Source: Dipteronia dyeriana (lineage: Eukaryota; Streptophyta; Magnoliopsida; Sapindales; Sapindaceae). Taken from it: a DNA stretch of 64,000 nucleotides. The position numbers and the translations under genes are program-made. Under the pieces are notes generated by a model, which saw nothing but the letters and a program-made list of their open reading frames with translations, made no database searches and was not told where the DNA came from. Below are positions 31,389 to 44,120 of the stretch, piece after piece. The stretch is from NCBI GenBank assembly GCA_032871835.1, contig CM065299.1, forward strand, positions 77,216,204 through 77,280,203. The letters run 5' to 3'. Position 1 is the stretch's first letter. Every line of letters begins with the position of its first letter.

Positions 31389-33223
31389 CTAAAATTCATC
31401 ACTTAAAGCTTCAACTACCTTTTTGGGTTCAAGTTGAGAGTTGTAGCAAGTGTAACTAATTTGATTTGCTAATTGATGTCTAGTTCTCACACCCTCATTC
31501 ACATTTCTAAGGATGTCACTCTTGTTGTGGAGATGCCTAACCCAATAAGCGGGTTCCTTAGGGTCCAAAGTAGGATCTCTATCAAGAGATTGAGTGACCT
31601 CTTTGTCAAGCTTAGATTTTTCATCACTAGAAATCTCATCAATCCTCACCAAGGGAGTATCATCAATCACACTAATCTCCTCATCATGGTTACTAAACTT
31701 AGGCTTACAATCATCTATGACCACATTAGATGATTCCATAACACTTATAGTTTTCAAATTAAAAACTCTATAGGCCTTACTATTTAGGGCATAGCCAATG
31801 AAAATCCCCTCATCACTCTTGGCATCAAACTTTCCAAGTTGATCACAGTCATTTAGAATGTAACACTTGCTTCCAAATGAGTGGAAGTAGCTAATATTTG
31901 GCTTCCTACCCTTCCATAATTCATAGGACGTTTGCCTAGTCCCGGGCCTAAGAAAAACCCTGTTGCCTATATAACAAGCCGTATTGACAGCTTCAGCCCA
32001 AAGGTTCCTAGGCACATTATTGCTATACAACATCACACGGGCCATCTCTTGGAGGACTCTATTCTTCCTCTCTACTACCCTATTTTGTTGAGGAGTTCGA
32101 GGAACCGAGAACTCATGGGAGATTCCAAGACTATCACAAAATTTTCAAAGCAAACATTTTCAAATTCTCTCCCATGATCACTCCTAATTCTCTTGATGCA
32201 TTTTATGTGAGAATCCTTCTCATTTTGAATTTTCGTGCAAAGTATTTTAAAAGTTTCAAATGTTTCAGATTTCTCTCTAAGAAAGTAAGTCCAAGTAAAT
32301 CTAGAAAAATCATCCACACACACAAAAATGTACCTCTTGCCACCGAGACTCTCGGTTTGCATGGGACCCATAAGGTCCATATGAAGAAGCTCTAATGGCT
32401 CCTTAGTGGCAAGGTACTTACCCTTCTTATGCACACTCTTAGTTTGCTTTCCTTGTTGACAAGGTCCACAAACTCCCTCAATCCTATTTCCAAACTTAGG
32501 AAGACCTCTCACAACTTTCAACCTCTTAAGAACTTTCAAGTCTTTGAAATTCATATGACCTAACCTTTGATGCCATAATTCAACTTGATCACAACTAGAC
32601 AAATTGCAAGAGATGCCATTAGAATTAAGACAATAACAATTGTCACTTGATCTTTTGCCTTTCAATAAAACATGTCCATCTTCTCTCAGAATAGAACAAT
32701 CAACTTTACCAAACATGACCGAAAACCCTTCATCATATAAATGTGATATGCTAATGAGATTGGCTTGCAAGCCATCTACATAGAGATCATTAGGCAAGGA
32801 GGGCAAACCGGGGATGGAGATGTTTCCTTTTCCTAGAACCTTCTTATGTGAACCATCATCAAAGGTGACAAATCCACCATCCTCCATCACAAGAGTTTCA
32901 AAGAAACTCTTGTTTCCAGTCATGTGCCTAGAACATTCGCTATCAAGGTACCAAGTGTTAGAAGCTTTCACCTTCAAAGCCACTTGGGCCACATGGAAAG
33001 CATACTCATTAGTTCTAGTCCACCTAGTAGCAACATTGTCATTCCTAGGCGCCTTGGGTTCATTGGCTCTAAAATTCCTAGGTGCATGCATTTTGGCTCT
33101 TCTAAGCATATTCTTCTCAGTCATGCTTTCAGAACGACACAACTTAATAAATTTAAAACAATTCGGCCTTATATGACCTTCAACACCACAATAATGACAT
33201 ATGAGAGTAAAGTAAGAATTCAT
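31389..33223 (-). pseudogene. Nested Copia: CCHC knuckle, protease and integrase
   Basis: The frame at 32075-33223 opens with a CCHC knuckle (CHYCGVEGHIRPNC, residues ~9-22). Next comes the protease block WYLDSECSRHMTG, where the catalytic DSG is altered to DSE. Then come the integrase zinc-binding region (LWHQRLGHMN ... CGPCQQGK) and the catalytic core with DLMGPMQ, VDDFSRFTW and RSDHGREFEN. The core continues in another frame at 31389-32045 (NLWAEAVNTACYIGNR, SYELWKGRKPNISYFHSFGS, DEGIFIGYALNSKAYRVFN), so a frameshift lies near 32060. Confidence 0.92.
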
Positions 33224-33448
33224 ACCATATCCTTATGCAAACATGGAAGACTTCCCTCTCCTTTGAGCTGTCCTTTGATGTTGAGCCGAATCTCTTATTT
33301 GAAACATCCTTTGCGGTTGAGCCACATTAGCTTCTCTTATTGGTTGTGGGTGAAAACTTTTTTGTTGAATTTGAGAGCTCTTTGGAGGTTGTGGTCTTGT
33401 TTGATGAGCTCTAGCTTTTGGTGAATTTGTTTTAGCTTGAGACTTTGT

Positions 33449-35154
33449 TTATGCTTGCTTTGATGATTCACCAACCTCATTTGATCTCATTTGTTGGTGT
33501 GACTCTTGAACCTCTTTGTCCTTTAGACTCTTGAAAAAGATGGTCTTCTTCAAGGAAGTGGCATCCTTGCCTTCCATATATCCTAGACCCGTTTTATCAT
33601 TAAGACTCTTCCCACATGATAGCATCTTGTCAAGTCTCTCGATTCCGGATGTCATATTGGCAACCAATTCTTTAGCTTCCTTAAGCTCAATCTTCAAGTT
33701 TTCTTCACTCTTCTTAGTGATCACAAGCTCTAACTTTAAACTCTCTTCTAACTCTTTTCCACTCTTTAGCTTCTCACTCAAGTTGGTAATCTTGAAGGAC
33801 AACTCTAGATTCTTCTTTTTCAACTCTTGAACCTCCTTCTTCCTTTTCAATCTAGACTTTTCAAAAAACTTCATAAAGTCTACATAGTCCAATTCCTCAT
33901 CAATATCAAATATAGAGTTAGAAGAGATAGTCTCATCACTAGAGTCATCTACTTCTTTGTTGTCACTCACAACTTCCTTGCCATTATGAGATGTTGTGAA
34001 GGCAATGAAGTTTACAACTCGATCTTCATCATCCAAAGACTTTTCTTCCTCTTCTAAGTCTTCACTATCACTCCAAGTAGCCGCCATTGCCTTCCCCTTT
34101 TTCTTTTTCTTTTTCTTCAAATTTGCACATTCTGGAGCAATGTGACCAAAGCCACTACATTCATAGCATTGAATGCCCTTCTTGGAGTCACTTTCTTGAA
34201 ACTTTTCAATCTTCTTGAAGGGAGTTTTCTTTTTCACTTCTTTTCCCTTTGACCCAAAACCTTTCCTCTCAAATTTCATGAATTTCTTGAATCTTTTAAC
34301 CATGAGGCCATTTCTTCATCTGAGTCCTCCTCCTATTCTTCAACCTTAGTGGTCTTCAAAGCAATGCTCTTTTGCTTCTTTGGAGGTGTGGGTGAGGTGT
34401 TCCATCTAGACTCATAAGCTAGAAGTCTTCCAATGACTTCACTCGACTTCATATTCTTGTACTCACTATTTTCTTCAAGTGCCGTCACTTTTGATTCGAA
34501 CCTTGATGGAACTGACCTCATAATCTTTTGCTTGACTCTTCTATCTGAATAGGGATCACCAAATTGATGGCTTTGGTTGACAATATCCATCAACTTCACT
34601 TGGAAGTCATTGAAGCATTCATGCTCCCCCATTCTAATCATCTCAAACTGCATTTGGAGGACTTGGAGCTTTGAGTCCTTGATTACCTCGGTTCCCTCAT
34701 GTGCTGTTCGAAGAATGTCCCAAGCCACCTTAGCAATCCTAGTGTTTTGGACCAGTTTGTACTGGTTATCATCCACGGCACAGAGAATGGCATGCATAGC
34801 CTTGTTGTTCCAATTGGATGCTTCAAACTCTTGAGTACTCCAACTAGACTTGGGCTTTGAAGCTTCTACACCATCATCAGTGGTCATTATTGGAGGAGTA
34901 TAACCGTCTTCAATAGCCATCCAAGCACGGTCATCTATTTAGCAAAGAAAGGCTTCCATCTTGCCCTTCCAAGTAGCATAATTCACCCCATTGAGCAAAG
35001 GAGGCCTTGTGCTTGAGGCTCCTTCATGACTGTTCCCGTTTCCACTCACAGTGTTTGGGGGTAATAAATGATATGAAGATGCAAATGTAATGCAACACAC
35101 AAAATGCAAACAACCAAAATGCACAAGGTAAGACACACACAATGCACAGATCAC
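33449..35154 (-). pseudogene. Nested Copia: gag
   Basis: Gag is spread over minus-strand frames 34939-35154, 34333-34920 and 33449-34303. The first ends with PPLLNGVNYATWKGKMEAFL, the usual Copia gag opening, then a stop. The second carries the UBN2-type gag core. The third has a CCHC zinc knuckle (CYECSGFGHIAPEC, residues ~41-54), a Lys run, an acidic segment and a Lys/Glu/Leu-rich stretch likely to be coiled coil. Stops at the two joints prevent a continuous product. Confidence 0.88.
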
Positions 35155-35170
35155 CTAAGTATATCTAGAC

Positions 35171-35188
35171 ACCGGCTTTGATACCAAT
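35171..35188 (-). other. Primer-binding site of the nested Copia element
   Basis: Minus strand ATTGGTATCAAAGCCGGT immediately after the 5' LTR; TGGTATCAAAGCC differs by one base from the usual tRNA-Met primer site. Confidence 0.85.
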
Positions 35189-36718
35189 TGAAATTCCCTA
35201 GAAAGTGTGTATCTATAACCTAGAGGGGGGGGGGGGGGGGTGAATAGGTTTTAATTCGATGAATTACCAATTTTGCGAATTAATCAATATTAACAATTCT
35301 ACCCCATTCTACTTAAATGCTCAATTAAAAGACAACAATCATAAAACAATAACAACACGGAAAATATTTGTGGAAACCCTCCAAATGGGAAAAACCACGG
35401 GCTATTTAGAGCGCCACCCTCGATCCACAAAATCCACTATTGAGTAAAAGTTTACAAACTAGGTTGATCTCCCGTCTAACCCTCAAGTTACTAACCCTTT
35501 CACTCTACCCAACGGGCCTTAATAGCAATTTTGGATCACTAGCCTTGTGCACTAACCACTTAGCCACAAGCTAAAACAACAATGAAGAGATAATGGCAAC
35601 CTAAGTGAATATGCAAGAATATTCAATATGCAAAAATGCTAGGTCAATACATTCATGCTTATCTAGGATTAATAATGACAATTAAAGCAAATCCTAGATA
35701 TCAATGTTCTAAATGCAAAGGCAAGAAGAATTAGCTAGAAGGGTAAAATAGTCATAAATGCTAGCTATCACAAATTAATGCATCTTAACCAACAATCAAA
35801 ACACAAGCATGTCATAAAAACAATTAAACACTCAAGCAAGCAATTAATGTGCAATTAAGACTAAAACCCTAGATATACATGTCTTGTAATGAAAACATAA
35901 AGCTTATAACATGTAGAGAATACCTAGTCATGCACACACAAGAAACCCATGCTTGGAAGATGCTTGATGATTTGGATTTTAATGATGGTTGAGTAAAAAT
36001 GGCTTCTTAGAGCTTCTCTCTCTAAAGAACCTTGTCTCTCTCTTAAAAATAGGTTTGGAAGCTCTCCAAAACGAGTTGGGAAGAAGATGATGTATATATA
36101 TGAAGCCTAAAGAGAAACTGCATCGTTTTGGGCGAAGGGCAACCAATACGCTTCCGGACCGCTGGCTGTACCGCGGTCCAGGCAAGTTTCCAGACCGTGA
36201 CACAGATAGCGGTGTATCGTCTGGACAACGCCGTTCTGTAGGCCACTGTGCATGCAGCGTACACAGACCGTGGTTTGGACATCATGCATCCTCTGTGAAA
36301 CTTCGCTTAAGAGGCCGCGAAGTAGGCAACACGCACAGATCGCGGTAGGCACAACGTGCATCCTCTGCCAAGCACCCCTATGCAGACCGCGGCCGGGGCA
36401 CTGCACGTAGAGCGGTCTAGACCGCGGTAAAGAGGAAAAATCCTCTTCCTAAGGCATAAACATACATTCACACTTAAATAAGAAATTAGACACACAAGGC
36501 ACTCAAAATGGCAAATAAGCATGCAAGCAAGATAATTAAAATAAAATGCATGAGTGTGAGTGTGTGCACTAAATCTCTTCAATGAAGTTAAGCAAGTGAT
36601 TTTACATTTGATGCTTGAGCTTCGTTACGAACAATGAAGCCCTAAACTACCCTTACAATATTGATCCCTAAATATGGTTGTCAACGAAATAAGCCAATCA
36701 AAAATCGAGGAACTTACA
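35189..36718 (-). repeat. 5' LTR of the nested Copia element
   Basis: Same sequence as 27176-28719 with scattered substitutions and a shorter poly(G) tract (35226-35240). Followed by the ACAAT target duplication at 36719-36723. Confidence 0.9.
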
Positions 36719-36723
36719 ACAAT

Positions 36724-37470
36724 GCTATGAGTTTGTTCTTACGATCCCTTATAAGTTGGATCCCTAAAACATAACTTGCCTTTTCCAATGAGTAGGATAT
36801 CATCTACGCATAGGATCAAGAAAACTAGTTTCTTATCAATGATGCGCTTGTAGACACAAGGCTCATTGACGTTCTGCTCGAAGCCATAGGTTTTGATCAC
36901 ATCATCAAACCATATGTTCCAAGATCTAGATTTTTGCTTAAGTCCATAGATGAACCTTTGCATCTTGCAAACATTTTGCTCTTGATCTAGAGACACGAAT
37001 CCCTCTAGTTGCATCATATAAATGGTCTCGTCAAGATTTCCATTCAAGAATGCAGTCATGACTTCCATTTGTCAAATTTCATAATCAAAATAGGCAGCAA
37101 TGGATAAGAGAATCCTAATAGACTTAAACATGGATACTAGCGAGAAGGTTTCTTCATAATCGACCCCCTATTTCTAGGTATAACCCTTGGCCACTAGCCT
37201 TGCTTTGAAGGTCTCTACCTTCCATTTTACTCCCCTCTTTCTCTTCTAGATCCACTTACACCCTATGGGTTTTACCTCACCCGGTAAGTCTATAAGATCC
37301 CAGACTAAGTTAGAGTACATGGACTCCATCTGGAGATTCATGGCTTTAAGCCATTCCTTTTTATCAGGATCTTCCATTGCATTCTTAAATGTCAATGGAT
37401 CATCCACACTATCAGCAGAGACAACACCTTGTCCCTTACATATACCAAAATAGCGTTCAGGTTGTCTCAT
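36724..37470 (-). pseudogene. Outer Copia: reverse transcriptase, N-terminal part
   Basis: Minus-strand frames at 37246-37470 and 36739-37068 give the RT entry (DPDKKEWLKAMNLQMESM, KPIGCKWI) and then EVMTAFLNGNLDETIYMMQL, YGLKQKSRSW and a CVDDILLIG active-site block. Region 37069-37245 bridges them with stops. The frame runs into the nested Copia element at 36723 and resumes at 27170. Confidence 0.88.
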
Positions 37471-37524
37471 AACCCTCTCACTACGTCTAGATGGTAGTCT
37501 ATCCTGATTATGAGCAATCTGACT

Positions 37525-38930
37525 CTAAAATGTTTGTGGATCAACAACTCTTGTTGATGAAGCACTAGTCTCACCAGGCTCCAGCTCATTCAACACAATC
37601 TTAGAACGAGGTTTATGGTCACTAATATAACTGTCCTTAAGAAACGTTGCATTTGTTGATACAAATACTTTGTTATCTTCGGGACTATAGAAGTGTCCAC
37701 ATCTGGTCTCCTTGGAGTATCCTACAAACAGACAGACCATAGACTTGGAGTCTAGCTTTCCACTTCTGTTCTTTAGCACGTGTGCTAGACACCCCTATAT
37801 GCGGAAATGTCACAAACTACCTTTACGACCATTCCATAACTCTAGGGGAGTTTTAGGAGCAAATTTGGATGGCACCACATTCAAAATGCATGACGCTGTT
37901 TGTCACGTATATCCCCAGAAGGAATTTGGTAATGATGAGAAACTAATCATAGATCTCACCATTTCCATTAGGGTTCTATTTCTCCTCTCCGATACACCAT
38001 TTTGCTGAGGTGTACCAGGAGCTGTAAGTTGGGAAACTATCCCATACTCGACCATGAAGTCTTTAAACTCTTAGTCAAGGTACTCACCTCCACGATCCGA
38101 TCGTAGTGACTTGATATTCCTACCTAATTGATTCTCAACTTCAGCTCAAAAATCTTTGAACATTTCAAAAGTTTCTGACTTTCGTTGCAATAGGTAGACG
38201 TATCCGTATCTTGAGTAGTCATCTATAAATGTGACATAATACTCATAACCACCCCTAACTTTAACATTCATTGGTCCACAGATGTCTGTATGTATAAGCT
38301 CTAGCGGTTCTTTAGCTCTAAGCTCTTTTCCAGTAAAAGGTCTCTTAGTCATCTTACCTTCCAGACAAGATTTGCAATCAGGTACGGTGCCAACCTTTAA
38401 CTCTCTTAAAGGTCTGCTTTTTACTAGTCTGTCTATCCGGTCAAGGTTGATATGACCAAGCCTTGGATGCTAGAGATACGTGTCATTATCTGGAGAAATC
38501 TTATGTCGTTTAGTTATTGGTTTTTCAACCTTAAACATTTCGGTGTTGAGCAGTGTAGTATGTATTAATGGTCTTAACACATACAAATTGTTTTCAATAA
38601 TTACTGAACAAATATTCAGACCATTCTTTCCAATAATAATAGACTTATTATTAAAAGAAAGAGAATATTTTTGTTTTAACAACTTAGAAACGGAAATCAA
38701 ATTCCGTATAAATCCATGAATATAAAAACATTGTCCAACAATATATAACTATTAGAAAAACGTAATCTAATTACTCTCAGTGCTCGTGCCGACACGACAT
38801 CCTCTGACCCCACACGTATAGAGAAGGCTCCCTCCTCTAGCTGTGTCCAAGAATTAGTCCATTGCAAAGAAGAACAAACATGGTTAGTGACCCCGAAATC
38901 ATCTATCCAGGATGAAGAATCATCTTCCAC
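37525..38930 (-). pseudogene. Outer Copia: protease and integrase
   Basis: Minus-strand pieces in order: protease (38697-38930, SSSWIDDFGVTNHVCSS, active site altered from D-S/T-G), pre-integrase (38470-38700), integrase core (38146-38352, ELIHTDICGPMNV and TFIDDYSRYGYVYLL) and integrase C-terminal part (37525-37779, KSMVCLFVGYSKETRCGHFY). Stops and frameshifts separate them. Confidence 0.85.
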
Positions 38931-39703
38931 TAAACATGACTCAAGAACAGGTAATCATATTTACCTTTCTTGGACTTCTTCTTGTTTTGGGCTTTCTTGG
39001 GTTTGGGCTTACCCTTCTCCTTCCCAGTAGACCTCTTCTTCTTATTATTATTGGAGAAAGATGGTTCGACAACACTTGCCTCACCGGTCTTACCCTTGTT
39101 GTCCTCAGTCAAGGACTCAAAGGTAGTGAGCTCATTGAGCAATTGTGTGGGACTGAACCTTAACTTGTTCATCTCGTAGTTGCTTTTAAACTGAACCAAA
39201 CACTTCGGAAGTCGTCAGTATGATGCGCACTTGACTGGGTTCGTCAATGTCCCCGCCATTGACTTCTACCGTGTTGAAGTATGACATTATGCTCATGACA
39301 TGTTCCCAAATTGATGTACCAACCTTCATACGAGCGAGCATAGCGGAACGAAAAGCTTCGTGTTGCTTTTGCTAGGAGGGCTTCCCGAACGTAGCTTGCA
39401 ATAACTCCATGATTTCGAATGCTAAAGTCATTGCTTCATGCTTTGTGATAAGCACGTCTATCATTGAAGCCGACATATATGAGATGAGACCCATTGCTCG
39501 TATACCTCACGACCAGTTCGTGTGGCATTGACAGCGGACGCTAGAGGACATTCCTCCGTAAGCACAAACTTGAGGTCTTTGATGACCAATATTGCATTAA
39601 TGTTAAGTTTCCACTTAGTGTAGTTATCACCAGTCAATTTGTCATTTGCGAGAATTTGAAGTAATGCATAAGACATTACTGCTGAAATAAATAAAGCATT
39701 CAT
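38930..39703 (-). pseudogene. Outer Copia: gag
   Basis: The minus strand at 39461-39703 opens with a Copia gag start (LANDKLTGDNYTKWKLNINA, FVLTEECP). The frame at 38930-39199 gives the C-terminal part, with a Lys/Pro-rich basic stretch where a CCHC knuckle would be expected. No intact knuckle is visible. Confidence 0.75.
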
Positions 39704-41405
39704 TCAGTCATTTATTTAAAACAAGTGTGAGTGCTTTGGCATAAATTTAAACACGATGCATACATATTTTTAACGAATTAGAACTACCCTAAAACTAGTT
39801 ACTATACCACGACAATCCAACATACCATAAAAAATTGCCGATTTAGGGTCGGTCAAGTCTTTGCATGTTGGACCGAGACATTCTCAATCAAATGATATTC
39901 TAGAATAGCTCTTATTCCATATCATTCAACCATCGTTTATTCAGTCAGGTTTTTAATTAACAAACTTAATCAAAACCTTCGTGAGTGTATCCCACCATTT
40001 CAGATCTTACGAGCTTAACTCGAGAATTGCCGCCTTAGGGTCGGTCAATCCCGAAATACCCTCAGAAATCCTATCCGTTAGAAAGTCAATCTTTGTATTG
40101 ACCTTTGTGGAAACCCTCCTTATGGAGGACGAAAGCAAAACCATCACGAGACCCCACTCGGATCTTACAATGTTGAACTAATGATGGAGACCGCGGGATA
40201 AAACCGCGAAATATATATGTCATATATCCCTCTCCGACTCATTATTTTAAAATTATGGTTTTCTGTTAACCGTTAATACACCTAGACTCTACAGGATAGA
40301 ACGACTAACTTTAATCAAGTTATCTAGTGCATTAACTAATTAGAAAAAAATTCTAATTAACTAATAAATTATTAATGAATTAAAAATCTAATCTATTAGT
40401 GAATAATCTAAGCCTTTGTAAATTATTTACTAAGGTCAGATTATTATGTTAGTGTTTACCAAGTTTTAACTATTAAAACCCTAACACTTTATTCAGATAA
40501 TTTAATATTAGGTTATTAATCAAATTAGTCCTAATAAGTAACCCTATTAATCTAATTTTTTAAACACTTTAATAACTAGATTAATATTAATGAGAATTAT
40601 CGAGTTTTCTAACAATTAAAAAACTAATCTCATTATTCATAGTCATTTATGTATTTACCCATTTTAATCACATTAAAAAAAAATACATAAAGTATCAGAC
40701 TATGATGCATGTATGACATATCATATATATTTGTATAGGAAAATCTAATCTAAATGACACGTATGCATGACAATGCTTTTATCATCACATAATATAAAGC
40801 ATACATGAATTGACCGAGTGCTGTGGATTATTTAACCTAAAAAATTAAAATATAAAATTACAAAAAATTCCCCAAGGCATTCTTGGTCTTATAGTAACTT
40901 CAGATATCTTTCAGTCTCTTCAAGTCTTTCGGATTCATGAGATCCGAAACGGGAAATCTGCACGGAAGGCACTAGACAACACTTGCCAACAGAATCGTGC
41001 AAGATGTGAATAGTACCGTATGAACAGTATCCGATGAATAGTACCCTCGGTGAACAGTGTCCATGAACAGTCCCCCCCTTGTGAACAGTGTTTGTGAACA
41101 GTACCCCCCCCCCCCCCCTCCCCCCGCCGTGAACAGCGTCCGGTGAACAGTACTGCCGTCGCGAGCGTTTTCCAGTTCTTCGTTTACGTGTTATAAGTTT
41201 TTTTATTTACAGTACAATAACATTAAAAATAAAAATAAAAAAACTATACAACCCATAAACCCTAAATCCACAATACCATAAAAAATTACGATCAACCATG
41301 TTTAAATTAAAAAAATTATTTATAAACATTCATACAATTATATAGATGGTGCCAACACATTCATACATACAGGAGCATAGAAAACAATTTCCTATTCCGA
41401 AAAAT
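39704..41405 (-). other. Outer Copia: long untranslated leader
   Basis: About 1.7 kb between the primer site and gag with no coding frame. It has two copies of a 'ttgccg..ttagggtcggtcaa' motif (39834-39860 and 40027-40050). A cluster of GAACAGT repeats with a C15 tract lies at 41008-41160. Confidence 0.6.
41008..41160. repeat. GTGAACAGT repeat cluster with poly(C)
   Basis: About ten copies of TGAACAGT or TGAATAGT spaced 12-25 bp apart, with C tracts including 41104-41118. Confidence 0.8.
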
Positions 41406-41407
41406 AA

Positions 41408-41425
41408 ATTGGCTCTGATACTAAT
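41408..41425 (-). other. Primer-binding site of the outer Copia element
   Basis: Minus strand ATTAGTATCAGAGCCAAT next to the LTR. TATCAGAGCC is the core of the tRNA-Met primer site, with one base changed from TGGTATC. Confidence 0.85.
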
Positions 41426-43367
41426 TGTTGGAACCCCGATCACTGGTTATGCAGCGGAACTAGGTTTTAAATTTTTTATACATATCGTAATATGTATCTG
41501 GGACCAGTGAACTTGGGATTATAATTGTTTTTCGGAACTAATACATACAATATGTAAACACAGGAAATTGAAATCGATATAATCAGAAGAAGAAAATCAT
41601 ACCAACGTTTGGAGGCTCCTTCACATTATAATATGCTCCTGTCTGAACCAATCTTACCAACGTTTGGAGACTCCTTTACTTTACGATAAGCTCATGTCTG
41701 AACCGCTCGATTTTCCTCGCTATCTCCCGGGATTGGTAAATGCGTGTGGGCGCGTCACGGTCTCAGGAACTTGAATGAAGGATGTTGAAAAATACTTGAA
41801 GAAACTCTTTCTTTTCAATTTGGTGTATTGATTTCATGTATACATAAATTGCATCACATGCCAAACTTATATTGACTGAAGTGATTTCATTTTTTTTAAA
41901 ACAGAATATATATCCAATCTTTTTAATATTATTTCTCACGCACCTTTTAAAGCCAAAAAACAAAACCAAACTCTTTTGACTTTCTTTTTAAATACACTAC
42001 ACCATTTGCATCACATGCAAATTGAATCACTTATGATTCGTGTGACTTTTTTTTTGTTATCAAATATATCTCATATATTTTTTATAACTAAAACTTTTAA
42101 AGATATTAATCAATTTATATTCAATTCAAACTCTTTAAATTCAAAATTAAATATTTAATTTAATAAAATAATCAAATTATCGTATTTGTTATCAAATATC
42201 AATCAACACCCTCCATTTAGTGATTAATTAAATAATCTCATTATTTAATTTATTTAATCACCATAGTTCATTAATTAAATAATCTCATTATTCAATTAAT
42301 TCCGAATAAATACGTGTCATTTTCATAACACAATTAATTGGACAATCCAATTAATTAACCGTGACCCTTGTTACCTAAATCGATCAAGCTAGCAAGGGGA
42401 CCTTATGGACCCACAATATTTTGAGCTCCAATAATCCTCGGAATCATTAATTAAACTCTTTAATTAATATTCATTGATTATTAACTTTGGTGTTATTCCA
42501 CTAAAAACCCGAAGCTGTACTCTCTCAACTGTAGATGCTTTTACACATACTGATACAACTCGGTGCCCATCGATATAGCTATTACGTATGGTGTGATCCT
42601 CTAAAGTATTTTATAATTAGAGTTGGGTCATAATATCCGTTATACCTCTCTACTTACATATATCCTTTAAGTACCGTTGATTCTATAATAAACAATAAAT
42701 CATATTTCCTCACGGAATTAGGAGAGCGCTTATATTGTCCAATCCCCGAATCAACCCTTGGGGGAACTACCATCCACTTCTCACAAGAATCAGTGGATTT
42801 CATTATTGTGTACAAATCTTCCCAGCCACAAGCCAAACCGTAATCCCAACATACGGAGTATATTGATCAGGAAATACATCTGACCTCACCTATGGTATAT
42901 CAAAGACCACGATCTAACCTGAAGGAGTCGATAAGACACTCAGGATTAATATCACCCATATATAGCTATCATTAGTTGATATATATGAATCTCATCGGTA
43001 AATGGATATTGGTGAGAGATTCATATAGATAATGGCCTAGTCCTATATGATCATATCATTCAAGGTGCTTCCATTCTCATATCTCATATGAATGATTCAG
43101 GATAGAATCACCGTACATTACGGAATGGATTGCAGTTATAGATTAACCACAAATAAAGTACCCAGCTTTATTTGTTATCTATGGACTCTTTAGATTGCAC
43201 GTCTCTTACTGTATCCATATGTATATGACACTCATATACACAGTTCGAGATTTCATCCGTCAATCTTGGATGTTAAATATATGCTCAAGTTATAGATTAA
43301 ACAATACAACAATAATGAATTGAACTTTTCCTTTTATTTATTTCATAAATCCATTGACAAATTACAT
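41426..43367 (-). repeat. Second LTR of the outer Copia element, truncated at its right end
   Basis: Starts TGTTGGAACCCCG like 24352 and matches that LTR throughout. It lacks about 50 bp at the junction: after AAATTACAT it jumps past the LTR end and polypurine tract straight into internal sequence. Functionally it is both 5' LTR of the copy on its left and 3' LTR of the remnant on its right. Confidence 0.85.
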
Positions 43368-43687
43368 GTGAGGCATGTTTCGTAAACCTAGACCATCTAG
43401 GTGACTCGAAAATACTTTAGCCGGTAAGGTCTTTATAAATGGATCAACATGATTGTCTTGTGAGGCTATCTTTGTGACGATCACATCTCCTCTTTACATT
43501 ATCTCTCTAATGAGATTATACTTTCTCTATATATGCTTCCCACTCTTGTGGCTTCTTGGTTCTTTGGAATTAGCCACAACACCACTGTTATCACAATAAA
43601 GTGTGATAGGCTTATCCAGATCTGAAACAACTTCCAGATCACTCAAGAACTTACGGAGCCAAACAACATCTTTAGCAGCTTCATAAC
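43368..43687 (-). pseudogene. RNase H remnant of a third Copia unit
   Basis: About 320 bp that repeat 26350-26670 (end of RNase H and the region next to the 3' LTR), cut off at about 43687 within the conserved RNase H block. Confidence 0.8.
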
Positions 43688-43720
43688 TATCTATGGACTA
43701 TTTTGATCCACATGATGTTT

Positions 43721-44120
43721 GATGGACACCGAGTTGTATCGGTCTGTGTAAAAGCGTCTACAGTTGAGATAGTGCAGCTTCGGGTTTTAGTGGAATAACA
43801 CCGGAGTTAATAATCAAGGAATATTAATTAAAGAATTTAATTAATGATTCCGATGATTATTGGAGCTCAAAATACTGTGGGTCTATTAGGTCCCCTTGCT
43901 AGCTTGATCGATTTAGGTAACAAGGGTCACGATTAATTAATTGGATTGTCCAATTAATTGTGTTACGAAAATGACACGTATTTATTCGGAATTAATTGAA
44001 TAATGAGATTATTTAATTAATGAACAATGGTGATTAAATAAATTAATTAATGAGATTATTTAATTAATCACTAAATTGAGGGTGTTGATTGATATTTAAT
44101 AACAAATAAGATAATTTGAT
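43721..44120 (+). repeat. Inverted partial LTR copy A of the outer Copia family
   Basis: Reverse complement of the middle of the LTR (compare 25100-25510): GATGGACACCGAGTTGTATC, then the AT-rich block down to 'gatatttaataacaaataag'. It ends abruptly where copy B begins. Confidence 0.85.

Larger units (their letters stand above)
27176..36718 (-). mobile_element. Nested Copia retrotransposon, SIRE-like, 9543 bp
   Basis: LTRs at 27176-28719 and 35189-36718 (1544 and 1530 bp) start TGAAATTC and end CTTACA and are very similar. A perfect 5-bp duplication ACAAT flanks the element. The polypurine tract (minus strand GGGGGAGAT, next to 28719) and a tRNA-Met-type primer site (next to 35189) are both in place. 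Long LTRs, gag with a CCHC knuckle, the pol motif set and a ~1.2-kb stretch between pol and the 3' LTR fit the SIRE/Maximus lineage. Several frameshifts and stops make it non-autonomous. Confidence 0.88.
24352..43687 (-). mobile_element. Minus-strand Copia retrotransposon (outer), interrupted and recombined
   Basis: LTRs of about 1.95 kb lie at 24352-26330 (3' on the minus strand) and 41426-43367. The polypurine tract abuts the first and a tRNA-Met primer site abuts the second. Between them are gag, protease, integrase, reverse transcriptase and RNase H pieces in Copia order on the minus strand, all with stops. A second Copia element (27176-36718) is inserted in the reverse transcriptase. Past the second LTR, 43368-43687 repeats the RNase H end found at 26350-26670, so LTR-internal-LTR-internal are in tandem. 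That points to unequal recombination rather than one simple insertion. Confidence 0.85.
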
